From: Gammaproteobacteria bacterium
GTDB taxonomy: Bacteria > Pseudomonadota > Gammaproteobacteria > Burkholderiales > Rhodocyclaceae
Reading direction: 5' to 3'
DNA: 64,000 bases
NCBI GenBank assembly: GCA_018819515.1
Contig: JAHJPX010000006.1
Span: 62,001 to 126,000 of the forward strand
This document shows, piece by piece, positions 1-7,067 of the stretch (position 1 is the stretch's first letter; the number at the start of each line of letters is the position of its first letter). A program made the translations under genes and the position numbers. The notes beneath the pieces are model-generated. The model did not search any database, had not been told where the DNA came from, and saw nothing but the letters and a program-made list of their open reading frames with translations.

Positions 1-1
1 C

Positions 2-178
2 CTGCGTTCCCTCTTTACGGTGCTGGTGTTTGTGACTTTCATCGGCATCGTATGGTGGGCCTATTCCGCGCGGCAGGCATCTTCGTTTGACGAGGCAGCG
101 CGTCTGCCCTTGGATGACGATGAATTGCCGGGAGCCGAGGTACGGCGCGGGGTAGGTGCAGGTCAACCGGAAAATTGA
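2..178 (+). CDS. ccoQ: cbb3-type cytochrome c oxidase subunit CcoQ/FixQ, 5' end missing
   Basis: The reading frame is open from the first bases of the window to a TGA at 176-178, so the start lies outside. The visible 58 residues begin in a hydrophobic segment (LFTVLVFVTFIGIVWWAY) followed by an acidic tail (LPLDDDELP). That is the usual plan of CcoQ, a single-span protein of the cbb3 oxidase that helps keep CcoP in the complex. Its position 15 nt before ccoP supports the call strongly, because CcoQ has little sequence conservation. ccoN and ccoO should lie just upstream of the window. Confidence 0.8.
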   Translation: MRSLFTVLVFVTFIGIVWWAYSARQASSFDEAARLPLDDDELPGAEVRRGVGAGQPEN

Positions 179-193
179 TTAAAGGAAATCAAC

Positions 194-1189
194 ATGGATT
201 TCAATCAGACAAACGACTTCGTAAGCAGCTTCTGGAGCCTGTACGTTGTCGTTATTTCATTGGTCAGCTTCATTGGCTGCGGGGTGTTCCTGTGGATGCA
301 GGGCGGGGTGAAACATAACCCCGGGCAGACGACAGGACACGTTTGGGATGAAACCTTGGCCGAGTACAGCAACCCGCTTCCGAACTGGTGGCGCTGGATG
401 TTCTACATCACCGTGGTTTTTGCACTTGTCTATCTTGCCCTGTACCCGGGTTTGGGTACATTCAACGGCAAGCTCGGATGGACGATGCGCGGCCAGTATG
501 ACCAAGAGATGAAGGTGGCCGATCAGAAGTATGCGCCGATCTTCAATCAGTTCCTGAAGCAGGACATCATGGCCGTTGCCGCGGATCCCAAGGCGAAGGA
601 AATGGGCCAGCGCCTGTTCCTGACCTACTGCGCTCAGTGCCATGGTTCCGATGCCAAGGGCGCCAAGGGCTTCCCGAATTTGGCCGACAACGATTGGCTG
701 TGGGGCGGTACGCCGGACAGGATCAAGGAGACCATCACTGCGGGCCGGAATGCCGTTATGACGCCCAAGGGAACCAAGCCGGACATGGACGCCGAGCAAG
801 TGCAGGATGTGGTCAACTATGTTCGCTCCCTCTCCGGTCTCTCCAGCGATTCCATCCGCGCGCAGCGCGGTGCCGAGTTGTACCCGCAAGCTTGTGCGGC
901 GTGCCACGGTCCCGATGCAAAGGGGAATCCGGATGCCGGCTATCCCAACCTGACCGACGGAGTGTGGTTGTACGGTAGCAGGCTGGAAACGCAAGTCGAG
1001 ACCGTTACCCACGGGCGCCTCAACCGCATGCCCGCTTGGGGTGATTTCCTTGGCGAAGCGAAGGTGCATCTCCTGACGGCGTACGTCTGGGGGCTTGGCG
1101 GTGGCATGAAGCCAGCCACCGCAGTTGCTGATGTTGCCGCTCCGTCGTCTGATGAACTCGTCAGACCCGAGTCGGGCGCTGGCCAGTAA
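194..1189 (+). CDS. ccoP: cbb3-type cytochrome c oxidase subunit III, dihaem cytochrome c
   Basis: CcoP is the membrane-anchored dihaem cytochrome c that passes electrons from soluble c-type cytochromes to the catalytic subunit of the high-affinity cbb3 oxidase. The 331-residue product has two membrane segments near the N-terminus (about residues 12-35 and 68-90). Two CxxCH haem sites follow, at about C146-C149-H150 (YCAQCHGSD) and C234-C237-H238 (ACAACHGPD). The ATG has a purine-rich leader (AAAGGAAATC). It follows ccoQ at 15 nt and is followed by a strong hairpin, so it probably ends the structural operon. Length and domain order are normal for the family. Confidence 0.97.
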   Translation: MDFNQTNDFVSSFWSLYVVVISLVSFIGCGVFLWMQGGVKHNPGQTTGHVWDETLAEYSNPLPNWWRWMFYITVVFALVYLALYPGLGTFNGKLGWTMRGQYDQEMKVADQKYAPIFNQFLKQDIMAVAADPKAKEMGQRLFLTYCAQCHGSDAKGAKGFPNLADNDWLWGGTPDRIKETITAGRNAVMTPKGTKPDMDAEQVQDVVNYVRSLSGLSSDSIRAQRGAELYPQACAACHGPDAKGNPDAGYPNLTDGVWLYGSRLETQVETVTHGRLNRMPAWGDFLGEAKVHLLTAYVWGLGGGMKPATAVADVAAPSSDELVRPESGAGQ

Positions 1190-1211
1190 GTGAGATAGTA
1201 TTGCTCCGAAA

Positions 1212-1253
1212 AACGACGGCCCGCTTGACCGCATGGTCATTCGGGCCGTTGTT
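1212..1253 (+). terminator. hairpin after ccoP, probable transcription terminator
   Basis: A 12-bp stem (AACGACGGCCCG pairing with CGGGCCGTTGTT, one G-U pair) has a second short stem GACC/GGTC in its loop. It starts 22 nt after the ccoP stop. There is no T-run, so it may attenuate or protect RNA rather than fully terminate. The rest of the 249-nt gap before ccoG holds no gene that I can support. Confidence 0.5.
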
Positions 1254-1438
1254 GAGGGAGGCAACGGAGGAGGAAGTGCGGGCTTGGCGCGGCGTCGCCT
1301 TGACTGCATAAGCGGCTGGACGGGGTGGTGTTTTTTGCCTGTCGGCGTTTGACCGGGGAGCGTAACGGGGGAGCGTTCGCGCTGGTCGGTTAGACTTGTA
1401 GCCGTTTTTCTTTTCCTTATTCAATCTCAGTAAAGACA

Positions 1439-2863
1439 ATGACCACCACAAAATCCCCCGACCCTGTTGGATCGCCGGCAGATGCTTCCGCCGGCGAGTC
1501 GCTTTACCAAGCACACAAGAAGATTCACCCCAAGTCGGTTACCGGTACTTTCGCCACTTGGCGCTGGGCTCTGGTCTGGTTCACCCAGATACTCTTTTAC
1601 GGCCTTCCCTGGATATCCTGGAGCGGGCGCCAGTCGGTCCTGTTCGACCTTGTCCAACGCAAGTTTTATATGTTCGGCTTGGTGTTCTGGCCGCAGGATG
1701 TCTTCTACCTGGCCGTTCTGCTTATCATTTCCGCCTATGCGCTGTTCTTGTTTACGGCAGTTGCTGGCCGTTTATGGTGCGGATACGCCTGCCCCCAAAC
1801 GGTTTATACGGAGATTTTTCTCTGGATAGAGGAAAAAATTGAAGGCGATCGTAATGCCAGAGTTCGCCTCGATAACGCGCCCATGGATGCGAACAAGCTT
1901 ACCAAGCGCGGGCTCAAGCATCTTGTCTGGATATTGCTGTCCCTATGGACAGGATTTACGCTTGTAGGCTATTTCACTCCGATCAAGGAACTGGCGGGCG
2001 AGGCGCTTACGCTTTCCTTCGGCCCGTGGGAGTGGACGTGGATTGTTTTGTATTCCGCAATGACCTACGGGTTCGCCGGCCACCTTCGCGAGCAGGTGTG
2101 CATGTATATGTGCCCTTATGCGCGCTTCCAGGGGGTCATGTTCGACCCGGATACACTGGTGATCACGTACGACGAGGAACGTGGTGAGCCTCGCGGTCCC
2201 CGCAAAAAGGGTGTCGATCCGAAATCCGCCGGATTGGGTCAGTGCATCGACTGCGATCTATGCGTCGCCGTTTGCCCGACCGGGATTGACATCCGCAAAG
2301 GCCTACAGTACGAGTGTATTGGCTGCGCGGCCTGTATCGATGTCTGTGACCAGGTCATGGACAAAATGGGATATCCGAGGGGGCTGGTTCGCTATTCGAC
2401 CGAGAATGCTCTGGCCAAGCACTGGAGCATGAAGGATATCCTCGGGCACGTTGTTCGTCCGCGTATCCTCGTGTATCTGGCGATATTGGGTGCGATCACC
2501 GTCGCGTGGATTTGGGGGCTTGCAACCAAGCCATCCTTGCGCGTTGATATCATTCGGGACCGAATGACCCTCGCCCGCGAAGTCGAAGGTGGGGTGATCG
2601 AAAACGTCTTCCGCCTTCAGGTCATGAACGTGTCTGAAGACAGCCAGCGATACAAGGTCACCGTGACTGGGCTGGACGGGATCCAACTGGTGGGCGAGCC
2701 GATCATTGACCTTTCCGCCGCGAGCAACAAGAATATTACATATCAGGTGCGGGCTTCCCCGGAATCGGCAAGTCCAGGCTCCCATCCGATTTATTTCGAC
2801 GTCAAGTCCTTGGCCGATGACAAGGTCTCGGTACATGAGAAAGCCACTTTCCTGATGCCATGA
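1439..2863 (+). CDS. ccoG: cytochrome c oxidase accessory protein CcoG (RdxA/FixG)
   Basis: CcoG is a polyferredoxin-like membrane protein that helps assemble the cbb3 oxidase and has been linked to Cu(II) reduction before copper insertion. The 474-residue product has several N-terminal membrane segments including the GYACPQTVYTEIF motif. Two ferredoxin-type cysteine clusters follow, at about C269/C272/C275/C279 (CIDCDLCVAVCP) and C293/C296/C299/C303 (CIGCAACIDVC). The C-terminal part is the periplasmic immunoglobulin-like domain. The ATG is preceded by a weak ribosome site (AGTAAAGAC). The stop overlaps the fixH start as ATGA, so the two are translationally coupled. Confidence 0.97.
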   Translation: MTTTKSPDPVGSPADASAGESLYQAHKKIHPKSVTGTFATWRWALVWFTQILFYGLPWISWSGRQSVLFDLVQRKFYMFGLVFWPQDVFYLAVLLIISAYALFLFTAVAGRLWCGYACPQTVYTEIFLWIEEKIEGDRNARVRLDNAPMDANKLTKRGLKHLVWILLSLWTGFTLVGYFTPIKELAGEALTLSFGPWEWTWIVLYSAMTYGFAGHLREQVCMYMCPYARFQGVMFDPDTLVITYDEERGEPRGPRKKGVDPKSAGLGQCIDCDLCVAVCPTGIDIRKGLQYECIGCAACIDVCDQVMDKMGYPRGLVRYSTENALAKHWSMKDILGHVVRPRILVYLAILGAITVAWIWGLATKPSLRVDIIRDRMTLAREVEGGVIENVFRLQVMNVSEDSQRYKVTVTGLDGIQLVGEPIIDLSAASNKNITYQVRASPESASPGSHPIYFDVKSLADDKVSVHEKATFLMP

Positions 2864-3384
2864 CTACAATCAATACAGTAAAACCCTGGTACAAGGAACG
2901 GTGGCCGTGGTATCTGGCGGCCGGGCCGTTCATAGTGGTTGTTGCCAGCGCCATCACTGCGTGGCTTGCAGCGTCATCCACCGATGGCCTGGTCACAGAT
3001 GACTACTACAAAGAGGGGCTTGCTGTCGAAAAGACCTTGGCGCGTAGCCGTTTGGCCGCCTCGCTGGGCCTGGAGATCAGAGCCCGTTTTACCGCCGATG
3101 GGGTGTCGCTTGGACTGCGCGCGTTAAACAGCGACGCATCGTTTACGCCACCCTCGTCGCTTCTGCTGACGTTGTCGCATCCGACGCGGGCGGGCATGGA
3201 CCAACAGGTCCCCTTGACTGTCAGTGGAGAGGACTACGTTGGCAAGTTCAGGTTGCCGGCGTCCGGCCACTGGCTCGTACTGGTCGAGGATGATGCGCGA
3301 TCCTGGCGAATCATGGGTAACGTTGTACTTCCTGCCCTGGGTGACGTCGTAATCGGTGGCGCATCCGGCAAGGAAGGCAGTTGA
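2860..3384 (+). CDS. fixH: FixH/CcoH family protein
   Basis: CcoH (FixH) is a single-span membrane protein needed for stable assembly of the cbb3 oxidase. It acts with CcoG and the CcoI copper ATPase. The 174-residue product starts with WYKERWPWYLAAGPF, a typical FixH opening, then a membrane anchor at about residues 18-38, the DDYYKEGLA motif after the anchor, and a periplasmic domain of beta strands. Its ATG overlaps the ccoG TGA by four bases. A DUF3149 micro-protein follows after 30 nt. Confidence 0.93.
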   Translation: MTTINTVKPWYKERWPWYLAAGPFIVVVASAITAWLAASSTDGLVTDDYYKEGLAVEKTLARSRLAASLGLEIRARFTADGVSLGLRALNSDASFTPPSSLLLTLSHPTRAGMDQQVPLTVSGEDYVGKFRLPASGHWLVLVEDDARSWRIMGNVVLPALGDVVIGGASGKEGS

Positions 3385-3414
3385 TTTTCTTAACGCAAGA
3401 GGGGAGAGCGAACC

Positions 3415-3561
3415 ATGGTAGTTGCACTCAAGGAACTGTTCATGACCGATATCGGCCTGCTGAGCGTCTTCACAATAGCCTTCATCATCGTGATGGGCTT
3501 CTACATCTACGGATACGCCAAGAAGCACATGGCTGAAGACGCACGTAACGCCAAGCAGTAG
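3415..3561 (+). CDS. DUF3149-type membrane micro-protein
   Basis: This 48-residue reading frame has a clear ribosome site (GAGGGGAGAG, 7-8 nt before ATG). It encodes one membrane helix (SVFTIAFIIVMGFYIYGY) with a short N-terminal LKELFMTDIGLLS motif and a basic, lysine-rich tail. That pattern matches the DUF3149 family of small proteins, often seen near cbb3 assembly genes in betaproteobacteria. No function is established to my knowledge. It lies 30 nt after fixH and before a strong hairpin, so it is probably the last gene of the ccoG-fixH transcript. Confidence 0.8.
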   Translation: MVVALKELFMTDIGLLSVFTIAFIIVMGFYIYGYAKKHMAEDARNAKQ

Positions 3562-3573
3562 GTAGCATTCCTG

Positions 3574-3606
3574 ACCACCGGGTGTGTCAGCACACGCCCG
3601 GTGGTT
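3574..3606. terminator. hairpin between convergent genes
   Basis: ACCACCGGG pairs with CCCGGTGGT, extended by TGTG/CACA with a two-base bulge and a tcag loop. It lies between the DUF3149 gene and the oppositely transcribed hemerythrin gene, so it could end transcription from both sides. There is no long T-run. Confidence 0.6.
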
Positions 3607-3615
3607 GGCTTTCGT

Positions 3616-4200
3616 TCAGTGATCCGGACCTACGCCTATCGGTGGAGGTGCGAGATTGACGATTCTGGAGAACAGGTCGCGGAATTCGTGATCGGGCTCG
3701 CTTCCGAAGCGGGGGTCGCCGTTTTCCCCGAACGCTTGTGCGATTGCGGCCCAGTCCTCCGTACGCAAGTGTTTACGAGCCAGCGGGATGAGGACTTTTT
3801 CCTCGGTGGCCATATGCGGCCATGCCTCGTCCATAAGCTTATCCACGGCTGCCGAGAATGAAGGCAGTCCGTCGGGCATGCCGGCCTCAAGGCGTGCCAG
3901 GGCGTGTTCCAATTCACGTCCAAGCTGTGCGCTTTCCGCATGCTGCCGCTCAAGCACGTCGATGATGTCGTCAGCCTGGTCGGTTCGCTTGCGCAGCAAC
4001 GCAAACAGATACGTGCTTTCTTTCGGGTTATGCAGCTTTTCGGAAAAGGCATCGAGGTAATAGAGCATTGCGCCTAGCAAGCGAAAATCGGGTGCCTTGC
4101 CGCGATCCTTCATTTCCCGAACCAGATGCCGAAGGCCATGCAGCACCGCGGCCAAGGATCGGTGCTCGTCGAGGATGATGTCGATAGCCTTGTTTTGCAT
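3616..4200 (-). CDS. hemerythrin-domain protein
   Basis: The product (194 residues from ATG 4200; a GTG at 4206 would add two) carries the HHE cation-binding fold: an early DEHRSL motif, a central KLHNPKEST (HxxxE) motif and a later HMATEE motif. These spaced histidines and glutamates build a di-iron site that binds oxygen or senses NO and redox state. The gene starts 11-16 nt after the stop of the universal stress gene upstream on the same strand, so both should share the promoter that carries the FNR box at 4712-4725. A role in oxygen or NO handling at low oxygen is inference from family and context. Confidence 0.88.
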   Translation of the reverse strand: MQNKAIDIILDEHRSLAAVLHGLRHLVREMKDRGKAPDFRLLGAMLYYLDAFSEKLHNPKESTYLFALLRKRTDQADDIIDVLERQHAESAQLGRELEHALARLEAGMPDGLPSFSAAVDKLMDEAWPHMATEEKVLIPLARKHLRTEDWAAIAQAFGENGDPRFGSEPDHEFRDLFSRIVNLAPPPIGVGPDH

Positions 4201-4210
4201 GAACACGAGG

Positions 4211-4654
4211 CTATCGATAGACCAACACCGGCGTTTGCGAATGCGTCAGCACCTTTTGCGTTTCCGATCCAAGCAACAACCCGCTGATGCCACGTCGACC
4301 GTGCGAGGCCATGAATATCAGGTCGCATCCGGCGACTTCCGAGGCCTTGATAATTGCCTGATAGGGCACATCGCTGACCACCGAGAACGATGAGCAGTCA
4401 ACGCCTGCTTCATGCGCAACGGACTCTGCTTGAGAGAGGATGTCTTGGGCCTGGCGATCGGCTATTTCGGCAAACTTCTCCGGCGTCGTTGGATCTATCA
4501 GGGCGCCTTCCCCGTAGAAAGCAACCGGATAGTCCGGCTTGGCGAAAAAGAATGTGATCTTCGCTGAGACTTCCTTGGCGAGCTCAACCGCTTTCCGGGT
4601 AGCCTTTTGAGACAACTGAGATCCATCGGTAGGAACCAGAAAATGTTTGAACAT
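4211..4654 (-). CDS. universal stress protein, UspA family
   Basis: The 147-residue product is one complete Usp domain. It opens with FKHFLVPTDGSQLSQKA and ends with the nucleotide-binding signature GRRGISGLLLGSETQKVL (G-2x-G-9x-G-S/T), so it is of the ATP-binding type. Usp proteins bind ATP and support survival under energy or oxygen limitation; the exact reaction is unknown. A good ribosome site (CACAGGAGACAGGT) precedes the ATG. A near-perfect FNR palindrome lies 58 bp upstream, which suggests anaerobic induction together with the downstream hemerythrin gene. Confidence 0.95.
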   Translation of the reverse strand: MFKHFLVPTDGSQLSQKATRKAVELAKEVSAKITFFFAKPDYPVAFYGEGALIDPTTPEKFAEIADRQAQDILSQAESVAHEAGVDCSSFSVVSDVPYQAIIKASEVAGCDLIFMASHGRRGISGLLLGSETQKVLTHSQTPVLVYR

Positions 4655-4711
4655 ACCTGTCTCCTGTGAGGCGATGTCAAATTCATTATCTTCGCGAGCG
4701 AGTCATTCCCG

Positions 4712-4725
4712 TTGATACACGTCAA
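4712..4725. promoter_or_regulatory. FNR/ANR box upstream of usp-hemerythrin
   Basis: TTGATACACGTCAA matches the FNR consensus TTGAT-N4-ATCAA with one change. It is 58 bp upstream of the usp ATG on the minus strand, a spacing that suits activation. The FNR-type regulator is encoded about 1.5 kb away. Confidence 0.7.
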
Positions 4726-4779
4726 CCACAACGTTACACCTACTCGCGGGATCATAACCGAAAATGCCTATCAAGCTGA

Positions 4780-4974
4780 TTGGACACTTTGCTGGGATAT
4801 TTTGCTCTGGCGATCGTGTTTGGTCAGTCAGGGGCATGGGCAGAAACAGACAACCAGTCCTTCACGTGCCCGCTGAAGTACCGGGGCACGCGGGTATCGG
4901 ATATTATGGCTTCAATTTTCCGCTCGATGACCTATGAGGCGGGTAGATACCGCGAGGGGGCGGAGCAACGATAA
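4780..4974 (+). CDS. possible small secreted protein with TTG start
   Basis: The 64-codon frame starts at TTG. Its N-terminus looks like a signal peptide (LLGYFALAIVFGQSGAWA, cleavage after AWA), then a short soluble part with one cysteine. Its TAA overlaps the ATG of the nitronate monooxygenase gene (TAATG), as in coupled genes. I do not recognise the protein, the start codon is weak and there is no clear ribosome site, so it may be a chance frame. If it is not real, 4655-4973 is a 319-nt gap that holds only the FNR box and promoter sequence. Confidence 0.25.
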   Translation: MDTLLGYFALAIVFGQSGAWAETDNQSFTCPLKYRGTRVSDIMASIFRSMTYEAGRYREGAEQR

Positions 4975-6218
4975 TGACCTGCGTCGATGATTTCCGTCTG
5001 ATACTCGGAGGCCGGGAACTTGTGCCGATAGTGATTGGCGGCATGGGCGTTGACATATCAACAGCCGAGTTGGCCCTAGAGGCGGCGCGTCTCGGTGGTA
5101 TCGGACACATCTCGGACGCGATGGTGCCGACGGTATCCGATCGACGATTCAAAACGAGTTTCGTCAAGGACAAGCTCAAGCTTCACAAGTACAACGTCGC
5201 CAATTCCGACAAGTCCAGCATCCGATTCGACCTGGGTCACCTGGAGGAGGCCACCCGTCTGCATGTCGGTCGTACCATGGACGAAAAGCGTGGTGAAGGA
5301 CTGGTCTTCATCAACTGCATGGAAAAGCTGACCATGAACGCGCCGAAGGAAACATTGCGCGTTCGGCTCAGGGCGGCGCTTGATGCGGGAATTGATGGCA
5401 TCACGCTAGCTGCTGGCCTTCATCTGGGTTCGTTCGCATTGATCGAGGATCACCCCCGATTCCGACACGCGCATATTGGCATTATTGTTTCGTCACTACG
5501 CGCTTTGCAGCTCTTCCTGCGCAAGAGCGCGCGCTCGAATCGCCTGCCTGATTATGTCGTCGTTGAGGGGCCGCTTGCGGGTGGACATCTCGGATTCGGT
5601 ATGGACTGGGCCAAGTACGACCTTGCCAGCATCGTGACCGAAATCGCGTCGTGGCTAAAAGCCGAGGGGTTGAGCATTCCGCTTATCCCCGCAGGTGGAA
5701 TTTTCACGGGTTCGGACGCAACGGCGTTCCTTGAGCACGGTGCCGCCGCAATTCAAGTGGCGACCCGGTTCACGGTTGCACGCGAGTGCGGTCTGCCGGA
5801 AGACGTTCAGCAGGAGTACCTCAAGGCGGGCGAGGACGATATCGAGGTCAACGGAATATCTCCGACCGGATATCCGATGCGGATGTTGAAGAACAGCCCC
5901 GCGATTGGCGATGGTATCCGACCGAACTGCGAGGCATTTGGATATCTGCTGGATTCGAACGGTCGGTGCGATTACGTCGATGCGTACAATCGGGAAATTG
6001 CTAAGAACCCGGAGGCAAGAAAAGTCTCAGTCGCAGACAAGACCTGCCTATGCACGCACATGCGGAATTTCGAGCTCTGGACCTGCGGGCATTACACCTA
6101 TCGACTGAAAGACACGACGCGCCGGCTGGCAGACGGAAGCTATGAGCTTCTCAGCGCGGAGCACATCTTCCGCGACTACCAGTTCAGCAAGGACGGCAAG
6201 ATCGCCCTGCCCGAGTAG
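4974..6218 (+). CDS. nitronate monooxygenase / 2-nitropropane dioxygenase family flavoprotein
   Basis: The 414-residue product is a TIM-barrel flavoprotein of the NMO family. FMN-contact motifs are visible as VIGGMGVDIS near the N-terminus, VVVEGPLAGGHLGF in the middle and IPAGGIFTGSDATAFLEHGAAAIQVATRF towards the C-terminus (about residues 200-265). Family members oxidise nitronates or act as related FMN oxidoreductases. This longer form has a cysteine-rich C-terminal part (TCLCTHMRN, ELWTCGHYTYR) that is not typical of the smallest class, so the substrate is open. GGAG precedes the ATG. The neighbouring FNR and hemN genes suggest a role in low-oxygen metabolism. Confidence 0.85.
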   Translation: MTCVDDFRLILGGRELVPIVIGGMGVDISTAELALEAARLGGIGHISDAMVPTVSDRRFKTSFVKDKLKLHKYNVANSDKSSIRFDLGHLEEATRLHVGRTMDEKRGEGLVFINCMEKLTMNAPKETLRVRLRAALDAGIDGITLAAGLHLGSFALIEDHPRFRHAHIGIIVSSLRALQLFLRKSARSNRLPDYVVVEGPLAGGHLGFGMDWAKYDLASIVTEIASWLKAEGLSIPLIPAGGIFTGSDATAFLEHGAAAIQVATRFTVARECGLPEDVQQEYLKAGEDDIEVNGISPTGYPMRMLKNSPAIGDGIRPNCEAFGYLLDSNGRCDYVDAYNREIAKNPEARKVSVADKTCLCTHMRNFELWTCGHYTYRLKDTTRRLADGSYELLSAEHIFRDYQFSKDGKIALPE

Positions 6219-6224
6219 CGTCAA

Positions 6225-7046
6225 TCAGGTGGGCGGATGCGTAAGCAGTTGCTTGAGGGGTTCGATGTCCAGGATGCGGATATGCTTCTGCTGGACGCTG
6301 ATGAAACCTTCCTCCTGGAAGCGGGAGAACGCGCGACTGACCGTTTCCAGCTTCAACCCCAGATAGGAGCCGATTTCCTCGCGCGTCATGCGTAGGTGAA
6401 ACTCTTGTGGCGAATAGCCCCGCGCGGTGAAACGTTGCGACAGGTTGAGCAGAAAGGCCGCCAGACGCTCTTCGGCGCGCATCGTGCCGAGCAGCATCAT
6501 CACCCCGTGGTCACGGACGATTTCCCGGCTCATCACCTTGTGAAAGTGGTGTTGAAGCGCTTCGATTTCCCGGGACAGACCCTCCAGTTGCGCAAACGGG
6601 ATGACACACACTTCGCTGTCTTCGAGCGCAACCGCGTTACAGGTATGGTTTTCGGCGCTGATGCCATCCATGCCGAGGATTTCGCCTGCCATCTGGAAGC
6701 CAGTGACCTGATCACGGCCGTCTTCCAGGAGAACGTCGGTCTTGAAGAAGCCCGTCTTGATGGCGTAGATCGCCTCGAAATTTTCACCAGCGCGGTACAG
6801 ATGCTGACTGCGCTTGACCCGGCGGCGAGAGGCTACCAGATTATCGAGTTTCAGGATCTCCCTGTCTGACAACCCGAAGGGCAGGCATAGCTCGCGCAGG
6901 TTGCACTGGGAACACGCCGCCTTGAGGGAGGTGATCGTCAGCGGTATGACGTTTTGATTATTGCCGCGGTCGGAAGGCCCTTTGATCTGCGTCAACGCCT
7001 CTTCGTCCTGGTTCCGGCATCTTTGGCCTTCGCCGCTCGCGCGCAT
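6225..7046 (-). CDS. fnr: FNR/ANR-type oxygen-sensing transcription regulator
   Basis: The protein has the iron-sulphur cysteine group CSQCNLRELC and a fourth cysteine in the sensor domain (NHTCNAV), a cAMP-type beta barrel and a C-terminal helix-turn-helix. The recognition helix ETVSRAFSRFQEEG carries the E..SR residues that read TTGAT half-sites, so it should bind [4Fe-4S] under anoxia and act at the FNR boxes at 4712 and 6982. The start is uncertain. ATG 7046 gives 273 residues, and an in-frame TTG at 6995 gives 256, closer to E. coli FNR (250). The hemN promoter and FNR box lie inside the longer version, which favours the shorter one. Confidence 0.93.
   Translation of the reverse strand: MRASGEGQRCRNQDEEALTQIKGPSDRGNNQNVIPLTITSLKAACSQCNLRELCLPFGLSDREILKLDNLVASRRRVKRSQHLYRAGENFEAIYAIKTGFFKTDVLLEDGRDQVTGFQMAGEILGMDGISAENHTCNAVALEDSEVCVIPFAQLEGLSREIEALQHHFHKVMSREIVRDHGVMMLLGTMRAEERLAAFLLNLSQRFTARGYSPQEFHLRMTREEIGSYLGLKLETVSRAFSRFQEEGFISVQQKHIRILDIEPLKQLLTHPPT
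6982..6995. promoter_or_regulatory. FNR/ANR box upstream of hemN
   Basis: TTGATCTGCGTCAA matches TTGAT-N4-ATCAA with one change. Its centre is about 80 bp before the hemN ATG, which fits a class II FNR-activated promoter with a leader of about 40 nt. It overlaps the 5' end of the divergent fnr gene, so it could also give autoregulation. Confidence 0.75.
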
Positions 7047-7067
7047 CGGCACCTATCCCTATTTCTG

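Noticed and set aside
257..1309. 350-codon open frame on the minus strand over ccoP
   Set aside because: It mirrors ccoP, has no recognisable domain or ribosome site, and GC-rich third positions explain the long antisense frame.
6955..6968. TTGATTATTGCC as an FNR box
   Set aside because: Only one half-site fits; the second half (ATCAA) is absent.
6954..7067. 38-codon N-terminal extension of hemN
   Set aside because: It would overlap the FNR box and promoter, and the residues do not match HemN; ATG 7068 fits the family length.
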